Shown one piece after another: positions 1 through 10,680 of a stretch of DNA of 64,000 nt. The translations under genes and the position numbers were made by a program. Under the pieces are notes generated by a model that was not told the origin of the DNA, did no database searches, and worked only from the letters and a program-made list of their open reading frames with translations. The stretch comes from Diplolepis rosae (Eukaryota > Arthropoda > Insecta > Hymenoptera > Diplolepididae), in NCBI GenBank assembly GCA_030998225.1, contig JAPYXD010000555.1, forward strand, positions 5,952,001 to 6,016,000. Reading direction: 5' to 3'. Position 1 is the stretch's first letter, and each line of letters starts with the position of its first letter.

Positions 1-854
1 ACATTTCTTGCATCTTTAGGATATGACTAATGATGTCCTTAAGCAATTTTCATGAATTCAACCTAATTAAAGTGTGACAGGGCGCCAAATGTACAAAGTT
101 CTGTTGTGTTTTCAAACCTTAAACGCGTTTTTCTAGAAACCATGTTTTTGAAATTTGTGGGCAGGATTGAAAAAAATCTACTTAACAGATTGACTTGGAA
201 TTTTAACTGACTCATTTATAGCGATAACTGAAGGTACCTACGTAGCGGTTTTTTTAAATCTTTTTTTTTTAATTTTACAGCATATATTATATCGAAAAAA
301 GCATGAAAATGATTAATTTTTATGAAAAGTACTGCCATTTCTTCAATTTTTAAAATTTCGTCAAAATGCTACGTCAGTACCTCGACAACATAAACAGAAA
401 TAATATTTTTTTTTACTTTTTGTGTTTTAGATAACTGGTTCGAGCGGAATCTTGCCCACAATTTCGGTATTCCATTTGGAAGGGGTCACTTTCAATGCCC
501 TTAATGAATACAAGCCTTCGGATTACACTATTGGAAAAATGTACTATTATAATAAAACCACAAACCTTCAAAATAACGTTAAACTTATTCTCATTTTCGA
601 ATTAGTTCTCCTAACAAACATTCCCGAAAAAGCGTTCGAAATACCGCCCTCACACAGGTGGACCCCCTTAAATAAAAATAAGTGCGTAACTTGAGATTTC
701 AAAGTTTCTGAATTATAAAGCCATCAGATTTCAAAATTCATAAACCCTGTAATAGTTTTAAATTAGAAAGCATTTTCTACCTCTGTATTTGGATATATTT
801 ATGACTCTAAGAACAATTTAACAATCGGACAATAGTATGTACAATAGTACTCAC
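1..854. other. ap intron 3 (part), repeat-like AT-rich DNA
   Basis: Intron sequence downstream of ap exon 3 on the minus strand. The 80-codon plus-strand ORF at 452-694 has no recognisable domain and looks like transposon debris. No further ap exon was found here. Confidence 0.5.
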
Positions 855-1236
855 CGATAGTAGTCTTTCTTGCAGTAGATGTTGCCATCTCGACTAAAGC
901 ACGTGACCTCGCCATCCAAACCCTGTCGACAATGAGAGCATTGGAGACAGGAGGCGTGCCACCTTCTGTCTACAGCTTGCAGATAAAACCTATCCGATAT
1001 CCTGAGGCCACATCCAGCACAAACGACTCCTGGCATATCCTCAGCTTGTGCTGGAGGCGTTGGAGGGGGTTCCAATTTTGGAACTGCTTGAAGGTGTTCT
1101 GGTGTTTGCTGATCTTGCGAATGTTGTTGCACTTGATGATGGAGATGGTGATGGTGATGATGATGATGCGTTTGCGGAGGCATGCTGAGGTCACTGGGAT
1201 GTTCGTAGTTACCACTACTTCTGTACTCAGGAGCAC
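855..1236 (-). CDS. ap: apterous exon 3: His-rich linker plus complete first LIM domain
   Basis: Internal coding exon of a LIM-homeobox (Lhx2/9-type) nuclear transcription factor; Drosophila Ap controls dorsal wing identity and neuronal fate. The acceptor (CTGCTCCGCAG) ends at 1237 and the donor GTGAGT starts at 854. The exon holds 2 + 378 + 2 bases. With exons 1 and 2 it supplies about residues 125-251. It opens with APEYRSSG, followed by an eight-His run (about 148-155) and a Gln/Pro-rich stretch. LIM1 follows from about residue 197: CAGC, then WHASC, LQCSHC, TCF and IYCKKD. This gives all eight zinc ligands of the C2-H-C-C2-C-D pattern. The block resembles Drosophila Ap LIM1 (DRFYL..AV..RWHASCLQC and RDGNIYCK.DYY). 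LIM2 and the homeodomain must lie below base 1. Identity as an ap orthologue is strong; which paralogue (apA or apB) is unresolved. Confidence 0.93.
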
Positions 1237-1519
1237 CTGCGGAGCAGAGATAATGCGACATGAAGCATCTAATTATCATATCCAGGAAGATATTGACTAG
1301 CTGTAATCAATTACTCATTTTTAAACAATCTGGCCAATTAAATGTTTTTGATATAAATCTAGCGTTCCCCAAGGGCCGCTGTGTTTTCTGATGGACTGTG
1401 TAAAAACACAATTTAGTCTTTTTTAATAGTATTTAGTGAACAATATTTCGGTCGTTTTTTCCAATATATTGATTTTCAACGCCAAACGGTTATTTATTCA
1501 ATTAATTTCATGGTAGCGA

Positions 1520-1765
1520 ATACCAAGTGGTCATATTTTTGCGCTATCCTGGTGAATAATTCGGATAGAAATTCCTTCCGAGCCAATTCGAAAAGTGTTT
1601 AATCTCGTTTGTTGCAAATTAGTTAAAAATTAATCCGTCTCAATTCGAGTTAATCCGAATGAATCGGAATGAAACCGAATTCGGATTGACTCAGATTTAT
1701 TCGAATTGAAAATCCGTATTGGATTAGATCAGATTAATTCGGATTGAGATGGAATGAATTTATAT
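1520..1765. repeat. Degenerate ATTCGG/CCGAAT repeat tract
   Basis: The motifs AATCCGAAT, ATTCGGATT and ATTCGAATT recur on both strands within about 250 bases, giving a locally palindromic, low-complexity tract inside ap intron 2. No unit length is constant. Confidence 0.55.
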
Positions 1766-3095
1766 CCGAAAATTTCGCATTTATAAAATAAAAGTTTCAG
1801 TAAAATAGTACATTCTGCTATTGAAGAATGGTAAAAAGTACTCAATAAAATAGTTAATGAAATATTAACCAAATACTTCACTGCTTTATACATTGAAAAT
1901 AGTTTGAAGCATCATGAATAGACTTAATTTGACACACTGATAGAAATGGTTCGGGAGTTTTAGCCATTCGGTTGTAGGTTGGGAATTTATAATTGTATTT
2001 ATAAAATAATATGTCTCTCTGAAGAACGCAGGATGTTGAATACAGAAATCAAAATATTGTAAGTGAAACTGGTTGAATCGGAAATATAATATGGGAAGGC
2101 GAACAATACATGTTTCCATAGCAACCAATAATATGGTTGATTCGTTCATATTTATTCAGTTATAATCGGATGGTTAAAATACAAATCTCATATTGCCGTA
2201 TCTATGCCAGCAATAAGTTAAAGTTAAATTAATCATAAATATCGTTGTAACAGCCATTCTTTTCTATCAGTGCAGATGTGTATGTTTAAATCGTAAGTTT
2301 TGCATTGTAAGCATTATTATCATTGCTTTTTACTGTTTTTATTTATTAACCAATATAAATTTAAATACAACATTATTTTTATATGACTGAAAAATTGCGT
2401 GGATACAATTTTTTTAAACGTATCATCCATACATTTTTTTAGCAGATATGGAATGAAATTTAAATAATGTTCTTAACGGTGGATTTCTAAACAAATTTGT
2501 TACACTTATAAAATCGTTTGATTGCATTTTAACGTCTGGGATTTATAATATTATATTTAGAAACAAGAAATCGTAAAAAAACTTACGCGTGATACAGAGC
2601 GCGACTTTAAAAAACGTCAAAAAAGTTAGAATTCCATTATAATTACAGCTCACTACTTTGAAATTTATGGGCAGCTAATAATTTTTATTAGAGATTATGT
2701 CAATGAGTTAAAATTCCACAAAGGCGTGTGATCATAGTAAATTATAAAATTTGATTGATTCTGGGTTTATGCATATTTATGTTGGAAATAAAATTTTCCT
2801 TGAAGTATAATTTTAGTAAGTAATCAACTTTGCGATTAAAAAGTTTGTATAAGATTAAAGCAAAAACAGGCTATCTGGACTTTTAATGCTTTAATTGCTC
2901 GCATTAACAAAGTATTACATGCTCTCGATCCTTTATGAAGCAATATGTTAATTAATATATTAATAATCATAAATAGTGACGAACAGTAACAATTTTCAAC
3001 CAGAGTCAAACATTTAACGCTATAAGTAAAAATAAAACACTGGTACGCTCTAAATTCTAAACAGTAAAAGACTACCAATTGGAATAGTGCAAATA
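1766..3095. other. ap intron 2, AT-rich, nothing assigned
   Basis: AT-rich intron DNA. The short ORFs near 1886-2149 and 2836-3078 lack domains, splice context or codon bias. I see no gene. Confidence 0.45.
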
Positions 3096-3100
3096 TTATG

Positions 3101-3281
3101 CTCCCTAAATCTGAATCAGTAAAATATGCACCAGCAGATATATATATTTAGGAAGTAGTCATACTATAGTACAATTATCCTAATTCAGTTAGCATTAGTT
3201 TTTTTATACTAATTAAATTGCTCACTATATCATTACCAAATAAAGAAATAAAAATGAAATTGCAAAATTACTATAAAACTA
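3101..3281. repeat. Fragment of the CTCTCTAAATCTGAATC MITE family
   Basis: Begins with CCCTAAATCTGAATCAG, a decayed family terminus. A matching opposite terminus (AGATTTAGAGAG) ends at 4407. The two may be the ends of an outer copy split by the nested element at 3282-4313, although the left TA is not visible. Confidence 0.4.
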
Positions 3282-3480
3282 CTCTCTGAATCTGAATCAG
3301 TAAAAAGTGAGCCACTAATTCAATTTAGTGACAATTTCTACTAATTATTAGTTATTTTTCTACTAATTACTTTTCAAAATCCATATAACTACTAATGAAG
3401 TTTATAGTAGATGTATATATATAAGTCGATCAAGGTGTGGGTTAAAAAAATAATTGAAACACTCAACCATAATTTGTCAT

Positions 3481-3520
3481 GAGCGACGTTTCGTTGGCTT
3501 GGTTCGCCAACCTCATCAGG
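3481..3520 (-). ncRNA. Minimal hammerhead ribozyme motif (Penelope-type)
   Basis: The minus strand reads CTGATGAG, a stem GTTGG with loop and CCAAC, then GAAA and CGTC. These are the invariant CUGAUGA and GAAA boxes around a 5-bp stem II, followed by the cleavage triplet GUC. Helix III is practically absent, as in the minimalist Penelope hammerheads reported to work as dimers. It sits downstream of the GIY-YIG remnant. Confidence 0.75.
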
Positions 3521-3869
3521 CTATATTTGAAAGAAAAAGTTCATATAAATTAGGAATCACAATAATTTTTACAAAATTTTTTACAAAACAGTGAAAAAAC
3601 ACTTTCTAAAGAGTCACAAAACAAATTTTACCTTAAAATTGAAGTCTTTACATTTAAAACATTTAGTCAATTATTAAAATCTAATTTAATTAGTCACATT
3701 GTTTCGTCCCGAAGTGAAATATTAAACTAACTATTCGTAATTTTGTTTCCTTATTTATAAGACGGAGGACACTAATATTAATAAACTAACACTAACTTAA
3801 AACTAGTATATTATACAAATGAGTATTCAAACGTTAAATAATAATTTCAAACAAGAATCAGTATTCATA

Positions 3870-4110
3870 ATTTCAAACTCTTCAAAAGTGGAAAGTAGTT
3901 AGAATTTAACGTATAAATATCATCTTTTTTATTTATGCTATTTTTTTGACATTTTATATGAATCATTTCCGACATAAGTCTCTTTTTATAAATAATTTCG
4001 GAATCTACTACAACAGTACTATTCCAATCAAATTCATGTCTAAAATTAATTTGATGCTGACAAACAACTGATTCGTTATTTTTATTATTAATATGTTCCT
4101 TTATATTATA
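3870..4110 (-). pseudogene. GIY-YIG endonuclease C-terminal remnant of a Penelope-like element
   Basis: The translation holds EHINNKNNESVVCQHQ, FRHEFDWNS and KKRLMSEMIHIKCQKN. These match the C-terminal part of the GIY-YIG domain of insect Penelope-like polyproteins (pattern E-H...H-FDW...KRL-SEM-HI). The GIY-YIG signature strands and the reverse transcriptase are missing. The upstream part of this ORF is merely the terminal inverted repeat read through. A second copy at about 47990-48330 encodes a related sequence. Confidence 0.72.
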
Positions 4111-4313
4111 ATTATGGTTGAGTGTTTCAATTATTTTTTTAACCCACACCTTGATCGACTTATATATATACATCTACTATATACACATCATGGAGGGTGA
4201 TAATTCTACAATATTCTTTACTAATGAAGTTATTAGAACATTACTAATATTTAGTAAGAAACTTTACTAAAATAAATTAGTGTCTCGCTTTTGACTAATT
4301 CAGATATAGAGAG

Positions 4314-4432
4314 TACTGCTTATTAGTAGAAACAATTACTAAAACAAAATTGTTAAGCTATTTATGACTATTTAAAGCGGTTTTTCTACTAATTTAGATT
4401 TAGAGAGTAAAAGAGCTTATTAGAAAAGTTAC
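4314..4432. repeat. MITE terminus abutting the ap exon 2 donor
   Basis: Another CTCTCTAAATC-family terminus (AATTTAGATTTAGAGAG) ends at 4407. Only 24 bases separate it from the GTAACT donor of ap exon 2. It could be the outer copy in which 3282-4313 is nested. Confidence 0.45.
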
Positions 4433-4757
4433 CTCCTGGAGATCCGTAATCCCTAGAGTCGTAGGGGGTGGTAGAGGAATCGTAACAATTATTATTAGTC
4501 CCACAGTGTGTCTGATGAAGAGCAGTTCTCGAATGAAGCCCGTGATGATGGGCCGACGGTGGTGGTTGTTGTGGCGGTGGACTGGACGGAAGTGTCGTGG
4601 GTCTTGCGGCGTCGCCCATCGACGCCGGCAAGCACGGACTTAAGTCTCGGGCCTGATCGACTGCTCCTGGCCCCACCCCCACCCCCGTGCTTCCTACTGG
4701 CCCACCTTGACACCCCAAAGCCAAGCCGCTGCCACGCTCCTGCGAATTCCCCGGCTG
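4433..4757 (-). CDS. ap: apterous exon 2: Gly/Pro/His-rich N-terminal region
   Basis: Second coding exon of ap. The acceptor TTTCAG ends at 4758 and the donor GTAACT starts at 4432. The exon is 325 bases: 108 codons plus one base, so the split Gly codon (G/GT) joins exon 3 in frame. It encodes a low-complexity segment starting QPGNSQERG, with a Gly/Val run, a Pro/Gln run (SSPPPQQPPP), a short His run, and a Tyr/Ser/Asp-rich tail ending YDSRDYGSPG. No folded domain is visible, as expected for the poorly conserved region before LIM1. The acceptor is a tandem CAG CAG, so splicing could drop one Gln. It fits exon 1 in phase 0. Overlapping ORFs on the plus strand and in another minus frame are shadows. 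Confidence 0.88.
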
Positions 4758-7739
4758 CTGAAACCATATCGTACAATATTAGAATTTAGACATTTTTAAC
4801 AAAACAATAATCTTATGTTAAGATAATTAAAACTCCTATTAGGAAAATTTAGTCTTTATTGCAACTCAATTCTATCATATTTCTATTATATTATATTTCT
4901 ATTATATATTATATTATTACACGAGTAAAATAAATGTTTTTATTCTAGCGGGTTATAAAGTACATTTTATTGCTCAGTGCGGGGCGGCAAATAAATCCAC
5001 TTTTTTACCCCCTAGTAGAAAAAAAATCGTATGCAATACGAAAGAAACATTTATTTCACGGGTGTGATTGTTGCCCCTGCTTAAAGTTTTTTCTCCCTAG
5101 GTGCATAATATACGGACATTATTTTTAATTTCTAGAGTATACCGCAATTTTGAGAAATTCAAACTTTTTCATTATTAAATGATAAGTGAGCATTTAAAGA
5201 AAAGAATTATCTTCTTAACAACTGGAGATAAAATAATGCTTGACGATTTAAAATGTGCAGTTATGTAACTCTATTAATATTTTATTAAAGAAATATTAAT
5301 GTACTTCATTTCTTTCCAAGAGCATAAAATTCATAAATATTTTTGTCTTGTATCTTGCAGAAAATTAAGTACATTAGGATTTCCTTAATAAAATATTAAT
5401 AGCGTTACAAAACTGCACATTTTAAGTTCGCAAGCATTGTTCTATTTTCAATTATTAAAAAGATAATTTTTTTCTTCAATTGCTTATTAATCATTCAATA
5501 AAAAAAAATTAGAATTCTTCAGAATTGCGTTATATTCTAGAAACTTCAAAGAATGTTCCTAAATTTTTTCAAACTTCTCATGGTGTTCATTTTCTGTAAA
5601 AAATGATTCAAATTATAGGTTTGGAAAAACACTTCATCAAAATATTCTACGATTTTTTAAAATAAGTTACAGGCATATGAAGTAAAGGATGGAAATCTTT
5701 GAAACCGATATTAGTTACAATAACTCTTTTAATTTGATTTTCGAATATTTATACTGAAAATAAATTAGCAAAAATTCTTTATTGTCATAAATTTAAAAAG
5801 TTGGCAGAAACGAATTCATGTATATTTTTTATAAAATTCTCTTAATTCTGCCAAGGAAGAATAATTTGTTGAAAATTATTTTCATGGAATATCGGGATCA
5901 ATTTAAGTTTATCGATTATTCTCGGAAGGATCTTCATTGCAGTATTTCAAAGAAGATTTGTAATATATCTTAAGACATTTGAAGAGAAATGATGTAGCTT
6001 TTTAAAATTCACTTCCATCTCTTAGCCCTTACCCTACTTTCTTCTTGTTGCTTAGTTTAATCACGTTTCTTGTCATCGACAAGTTTTTCCTAAAGTTGTG
6101 CAGAGCGAAATCGAGGGTTTGTATCGACTGAACGGTTCAGTGAATCCTTACACTACAACTCTTAATGAAAAACAGGTTGTGGACCTGCATTGTCTAACAA
6201 CCTAAATAGTTAAGTCAGACAGCGAAATGCATTATGATTCAGCATAAATTGTGAATCACTTTGTTAAATAAAATAAAACCAAATCCTGAAAGCTTAGCTT
6301 TTATGAGAACAAATTTCCAAACAATCTGACACATAAAACAAATATGATTAGTGAAAATAAATTCGATAAAACCAGTGCATACAATACTAAAGGGGAGGAA
6401 AGTAGCAGTGGTAATATTTTTATTGCGACGAGACACTACGTATTTACAAAAGTAATCAACTTTATCTACTTTTAAATATATAACAGACATAACGGAAGTT
6501 ATATTTGTGTTGCGTTAAATATATAAATTTATCAGAATAAATGCCATGAAAGAGGTGAAATGATAACTAACCAATGATAGCAGTTACTAACCAAGCAGAA
6601 ATGACATAATTATATTACCATGTCGTGATTCCTAGGGATCAAAAACTTAAACGCAGCTTTTATATGTTTTTTTATTCGTACATTGTAGATGACAGCATTG
6701 TCAAGTATTTAATGGATTTATGGACCACCACCTCATGTTTCTTGGAAAAACTTGAAAAAATTCCACAATCACTGTTTAACAAAAGAAGATATTTTTAAAA
6801 GACGATATTTCAAATTGAGGGAAAGCTCTAATATTATTAGACTATAAGTATAATTTATAAAACAATTAATTTTATTCAAAGAGATAAATTTTCTAACGAG
6901 AAATAAAGAGAACGTATAATAATAAGTTTTATACATTTTACAGAACTCTTTCATAGCCTTTGATGAAAGCTGTTCCTGGAAAAAGTTTTATATGCATCTC
7001 AAAAAATTATTTTAGAAATACAAAATTTTCTGCAAACTTTCAAAACTTTTTTAAGGGGTTAGTCGCAGTCAGAGAAAGAAGAGCGTATTTTTGAGAATTT
7101 TTTTTTGCTATATGCATATATTTTTCAATCTTTCTAGCATCCGAAAGTGTATATAATTTTATTGATGCTTCGTCAAAATTTCTACGAAAAATAATTTTAA
7201 ATGAAAAAAACACGTAGTTTGCCAGAGAATGTTTTGCGAAAGACGTTCTGCGGTGACCATTCCAGTTTCTCAATGGGTTATTCGAAATTAAAAATCCCAA
7301 ATTATTTCTTTAATTTATTAGTCTCTACGGTGCTTCATCGTAGCTTGCCAAAATAAATAATTTTATATGATAATACTGATAAAATATTCTCGATAAATTT
7401 CGTTTCGTATGTAGTATCGATAGCAAAAACTCTTCCAAGTTTGATAAATGTGTGTCCATTTTAAAAAAAGTTATAAATTTCAAAGTAAAATGGGCTAAAA
7501 AACATTTTTCACATAATTTATTTTATTAACCTTGAAAATTTTAAGGGGGGGGGGGGGTGGAGAAAAATTCAGACAATATTAAAATAACGGTCTCCCCGAT
7601 ATATATATATAATATAAAAAGCAACTCTATTAAAAAAGCGACTTTGAAAACAATGTAATTTTTGATCCCAAAACTGAACGTCGATTTTGGCGTCTTATTG
7701 TAGATCTACTAGTACCTATCTTAGCGTTAGACACTGATG
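4758..7739. other. ap intron 1, proximal part: AT-rich, no gene
   Basis: AT-rich intron DNA. It holds a foldback repeat (5234-5442), a poly-G run near 7547-7557 and a short AT dinucleotide run near 7600. ORFs of 60-86 codons show no domain. Nothing else is supported. Confidence 0.45.
5234..5442. repeat. Foldback repeat
   Basis: Arms of about 65-70 bases face each other: AAAATGTGCAGTTATGTAAC near 5250 and GTTACAAAACTGCACATTTT near 5405, extending to AATGCTTG and CAAGCATT at the edges. It is a palindromic MITE-like unit with no coding content. Confidence 0.65.
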
Positions 7740-8150
7740 GATGTCGCAAACACAAACAACAACAGTAGCAACCCGTAAGCTATGTCGGTGAGCGCATACG
7801 CTCTCCGCACCCTATAAGGCGCCTCTGTCGACCAACCGAAGCCGCCAAGCAGTGTTTCAGCTGTCAACGCACGCCGCACGCATTCGCGAACATAAATTAT
7901 CGTCTCGCGGGTTTACTCGCCAGCGGCTAGAAAACCAATGCTGTGCTTTACGATAGCAGATACCGGTATTTACTACAACCAGTGCGGCACGTTTGCTTTG
8001 CCCACCGAACTCGTACACCTTATGACCACCCCGTCGTCATAAACGCTTTCCGAATCACCTCCTCCATGTTGTTCGAAAATGGCTACTTGAGAAGAAAAGG
8101 CAATCTGAGCACGACATGCAATTGTTCAAGTAAAAAATATCAAACGCCGA
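7740..8150. other. GC-richer, apparently unique block in ap intron 1
   Basis: Composition shifts from AT-rich to balanced and CpG-rich, with no obvious repeat hallmarks. An 83-codon plus-strand ORF (7943-8194) has no recognisable domain. It is a candidate conserved noncoding or regulatory element of ap, or the remains of an older insertion. The function is a guess. Confidence 0.3.
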
Positions 8151-8186
8151 GGAATAAATTAGACAAAAATTTACAAATTTATTCAA

Positions 8187-8255
8187 CTCTATAAATCTGA
8201 ATCAGTCAAATTTTCACTGATTGAATAAGTGATTTGCCTTTTCACTGATTTTTCA
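8187..8255. repeat. Fragment of the CTCTCTAAATCTGAATC MITE family
   Basis: Starts ACTCTATAAATCTGAATCAG and continues with the CACTGATTGAAT and TTTTCACTGATT repeats typical of 25829-26106 and 56065-56284. The opposite terminus is missing. Confidence 0.6.
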
Positions 8256-8374
8256 AGCGGCAAAGTTAACTCTTTGCGGTTGAGCGCTTTTTCAAGTCCG
8301 CTTCTCGCTGGGTCAAGCAAATTTTGTTGAAGAAAGTGATATCATATATTATAGCGTTAAATATATGAAGTTAA

Positions 8375-8733
8375 GGGGCATGTGATACTCAGGAAATTAG
8401 CGAATTTTATTAATTTTAGGTTTTCACATGTTTGTGTCTAAAGTGTATAAAATTTTATTTTCAAAATGTGGGAAACGGTAGGGAAGATAAAAACGGACGT
8501 AGATAGAGTATTTTTGGTTTCGAAATTGAAAAAAAGTTCAATTTTAGCAAAATATATCGGAAAATTTGTTTTCATTATCAAAACCAAAAGTAGTCTATCT
8601 ACGTCCGTTTTTATCTTCTCTGCGATTCCTCAAATTTTTGGAACATCATTTTATGTATTTTGGACACAAACGTGTAGAAACTGGACCAAACTGTTCATAT
8701 GAACGTGCTAATTTTCTCAAGTAATACATACCC
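8375..8733. mobile_element. TTAA-flanked foldback element
   Basis: TTAA at 8371-8374 and at 8734-8737 flank 359 bases whose two halves are imperfect inverted copies. GGGGCATGTGATACT faces a right end reading AGTAATACATACCC, and AAAACGGACGTAGATAGA faces TCTATCTACGTCCGTTTT. The TTAA duplication is characteristic of piggyBac-type transposition. Related to 46917-47557. The 78-codon ORF inside is a by-product. Confidence 0.7.
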
Positions 8734-8889
8734 TTAATTAAAAAATATTTTGTTTAATAGAATTTTAGACTTTATTAAACAATGATAATTATTGTTTTAG
8801 AATAGAATATTCTATTCTAGTGAATAGAAATGTGATGTCGCTTGTGCGGCGACATTCGTCCGCAAAGGGTTAATATTTTTGTTTGAATA

Positions 8890-9440
8890 AATAGAATATA
8901 TGTTCTACTAACTGTCATAAAACCTACGAGATTTTAAAACCAACTATAGACTAAAGTTTTCTAGCGCGTGCAAAACAAGTGAAAGTAAGAGGGGGTTCGG
9001 TGCTAAGAAGAGGGGAGATAGGTTTGAGTGGAAAAATGGACACAAATATTATTATAATACCTGATTTATGTTCAGATATTTAAGTTACACAATGATACAT
9101 TATTTGTAATCGCACGCTTGAATGAAAAATTTCATAATCGCTTTGGTTTCGAACCCTCTAACCTACCTATATCTACATAACTAAACGCATTCCTAACGCC
9201 TAAAGCCTCTCAACTATTCTCGCTTACGATATTTCGAAAAAAATCACGCTTATAAGTCACTACTGAGTTGGGCACACTTGTATCGAGTCTACGAAGCCAA
9301 TCGGAAAACGACGGAAGCACTTGAATGACATTCTGAAACGAATTATAAGAAAAACCGAGAATGAATGTTTCGATTTTGGCTAGGCGTCGCCAGGTTTCTA
9401 GCAAATTCATATTCACAATAAGAACTTTTCAAATTGCATA
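8890..9440 (-). mobile_element. Truncated copy of the 1.1-1.2 kb TIR element with tRNA-like core
   Basis: Minus-strand copy of the interior of 13986-15184 and 44891-46007. It includes the tRNA-like segment (rc of GAACCCTCTAACC to CTATTCTCGCTTACG, about 9150-9235) and the flanking ORF-like stretch starting MNMNLLETWRR. Both TIRs are missing. The three ORFs read through these copies are similar only because the DNA is repeated. Confidence 0.65.
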
Positions 9441-9486
9441 TTTTCAGATTTTACGAGTGATCAAAGAATCTAGAAAATTTTAAATT

Positions 9487-9570
9487 AAATGGAGACCCGG
9501 GCTCGAATCCCGGCGGAACCGGAAGCGTATTTTTTTCCACCAAAAGATTTCAAATCCTTTAAATCTAGGA
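9487..9570 (+). repeat. tRNA-derived SINE fragment (B box and tail)
   Basis: Contains GGGCTCGAATCCC, a canonical RNA polymerase III B box within a T-arm, then a tail GGAAGCG, T-run, CCACCAAAAGATTTCAAAT. The same tail follows the tRNA-like sequence at 52930-53050 and recurs near 50560 and 63250. The A box is absent, so it is 5'-truncated. Confidence 0.6.
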
Positions 9571-9624
9571 AATATAGAAAAAATTTATTGATTTAACTGA
9601 ACCTCTTGTAAAATTTTCCCTTTA

Positions 9625-9872
9625 CACTGAGAAAACAGTTTCTTTGAATCAAAGAAACATTTCTTTGATATACAGTCAAAGAAACAATTTTTTTGAATTA
9701 AAGAAAGTTTTGTTTATTCAATAAAATTGTCTCTGATCCAAAGAAATAGATTTGTTAACATTGAAGAACATTTGTTTAAATCAAGAAAAATTTCTTTGAT
9801 TCAAAGAAATTTTTTCTTTGACCGTATGTTAAAGAAATGTTTCCTTAATTCAAAGAAACTGTTCTCTGGATG
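9625..9872. mobile_element. Palindromic MITE, AAAGAAA family
   Basis: Starts CACTGAGAAAACAGTTTCTT after TA (9623-9624). It ends in the complementary CAAAGAAACTGTTCTCTGGA before TA (9873-9874). The body is built of TTTCTTTGAATCAAAGAAA palindromes, with TACGGTCAAAG-like segments near each end. Relatives lie at 12244, 21230 and 62676. Confidence 0.75.
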
Positions 9873-10029
9873 TAGATTTATAAAGTCACTCAATTTTTCT
9901 GTGTATTATCCAAGATAATTTCTATGAAATCCGCTTTTTATAGGTCTTAGTACCTATTAATCTGCCTTTATAGATAAAAATGCAATTAAAGAACTAATGG
10001 TTAAAAATACTTGATTTGAAAATGAATGT

Positions 10030-10680
10030 ATTATTTGCAAGGGGGATTTGCTGTGAGATTGGCAATTGAATAAGATCGCGAGTGAGGCCGGTTGTCAGTC
10101 TGGACTTATTTTCTCAGCCGGTCGAACTCGCGATTGAAAAAGTCAAACGGGACAGGAAGCCCTTCGCATACAGTCGATATTTCCCACGAAAGTGGTACCA
10201 CCCATCGAACTTCTCCCAAGCTCTTTTGCCATCTTGAGAGTGGACCATCGAGAAGTGCCCGTTTCTACGAGACTTTCACTTCGCAAACTTGCACAAGACT
10301 CCGCCTTTTTCATTTTCATGAATGTGAAGTGAATAACGAGTCCAGAATCCACGACAAACGCCAGCTTTGAGGCGCAGAATGTCGCCTGAAATGTCACTCG
10401 ACGACACGAGAAATCTACTCGTAAAGTTGCCGTAACGTAACCGGTATAGTATAGTATCCACGCCGAATGGTGTGGAATACAAAACGTTCCGCCACTCACT
10501 CCGATCCTCAACCAATCGCAAGACTGATGCCGATTCCGATTATTTATACGACGAATAATGCGAGCCAGTTGGTGTATGTATGGCCGATGGCGACATCAGA
10601 AAAAACTTCAGACGCGAGCATCAAAAGGAAAAAATAACATCAACGATACGAGTAGTTATCGCTATGATTGTTGGGATCCA
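10030..10680. other. GC-richer unique block in ap intron 1
   Basis: About 650 bases of balanced composition between AT-rich repeats, without TIRs or target duplications. Overlapping ORFs on both strands (up to 122 codons) have no recognisable domain or splice context. It could be a regulatory island of ap or an unidentified insertion. Confidence 0.3.

Larger units (their letters stand above)
3414..4172 (-). mobile_element. Penelope-like element 3' end with inverted terminal copies
   Basis: On the minus strand a GIY-YIG endonuclease remnant is followed by an AT-rich 3' region and then a hammerhead-like motif. Both ends carry the same roughly 58-base sequence in inverted orientation: GATCAAGGTGTGGGTT near 3428 and its complement near 4150. 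Penelope elements are known for partial inverted copies at their ends and for hammerhead motifs in their terminal repeats, which fits. The reverse-transcriptase part is absent. Confidence 0.7.
3282..4313. mobile_element. TA-flanked MITE containing a Penelope fragment
   Basis: Left terminus CTCTCTGAATCTGAATCAG follows TA at 3280-3281. Right terminus CTAATTCAGATATAGAGAG precedes TA at 4314-4315. The interior is occupied mostly by a Penelope-like 3' end (3414-4172), so it is a MITE with a retroelement inserted in it. It lies in ap intron 2, and a related terminus reaches to within about 25 bases of the exon 2 splice donor. Confidence 0.6.

Noticed and set aside
932..1300. Plus-strand ORF of 122 codons and a second minus ORF over ap exon 3
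   Set aside because: Both are shadows of the exon in other frames; the exon's frame has the LIM domain and correct splice sites.
4495..4789. ORFs of 93 codons on both strands over ap exon 2
   Set aside because: Only one frame joins exon 1 and exon 3 in phase; the others are GC-rich shadows.
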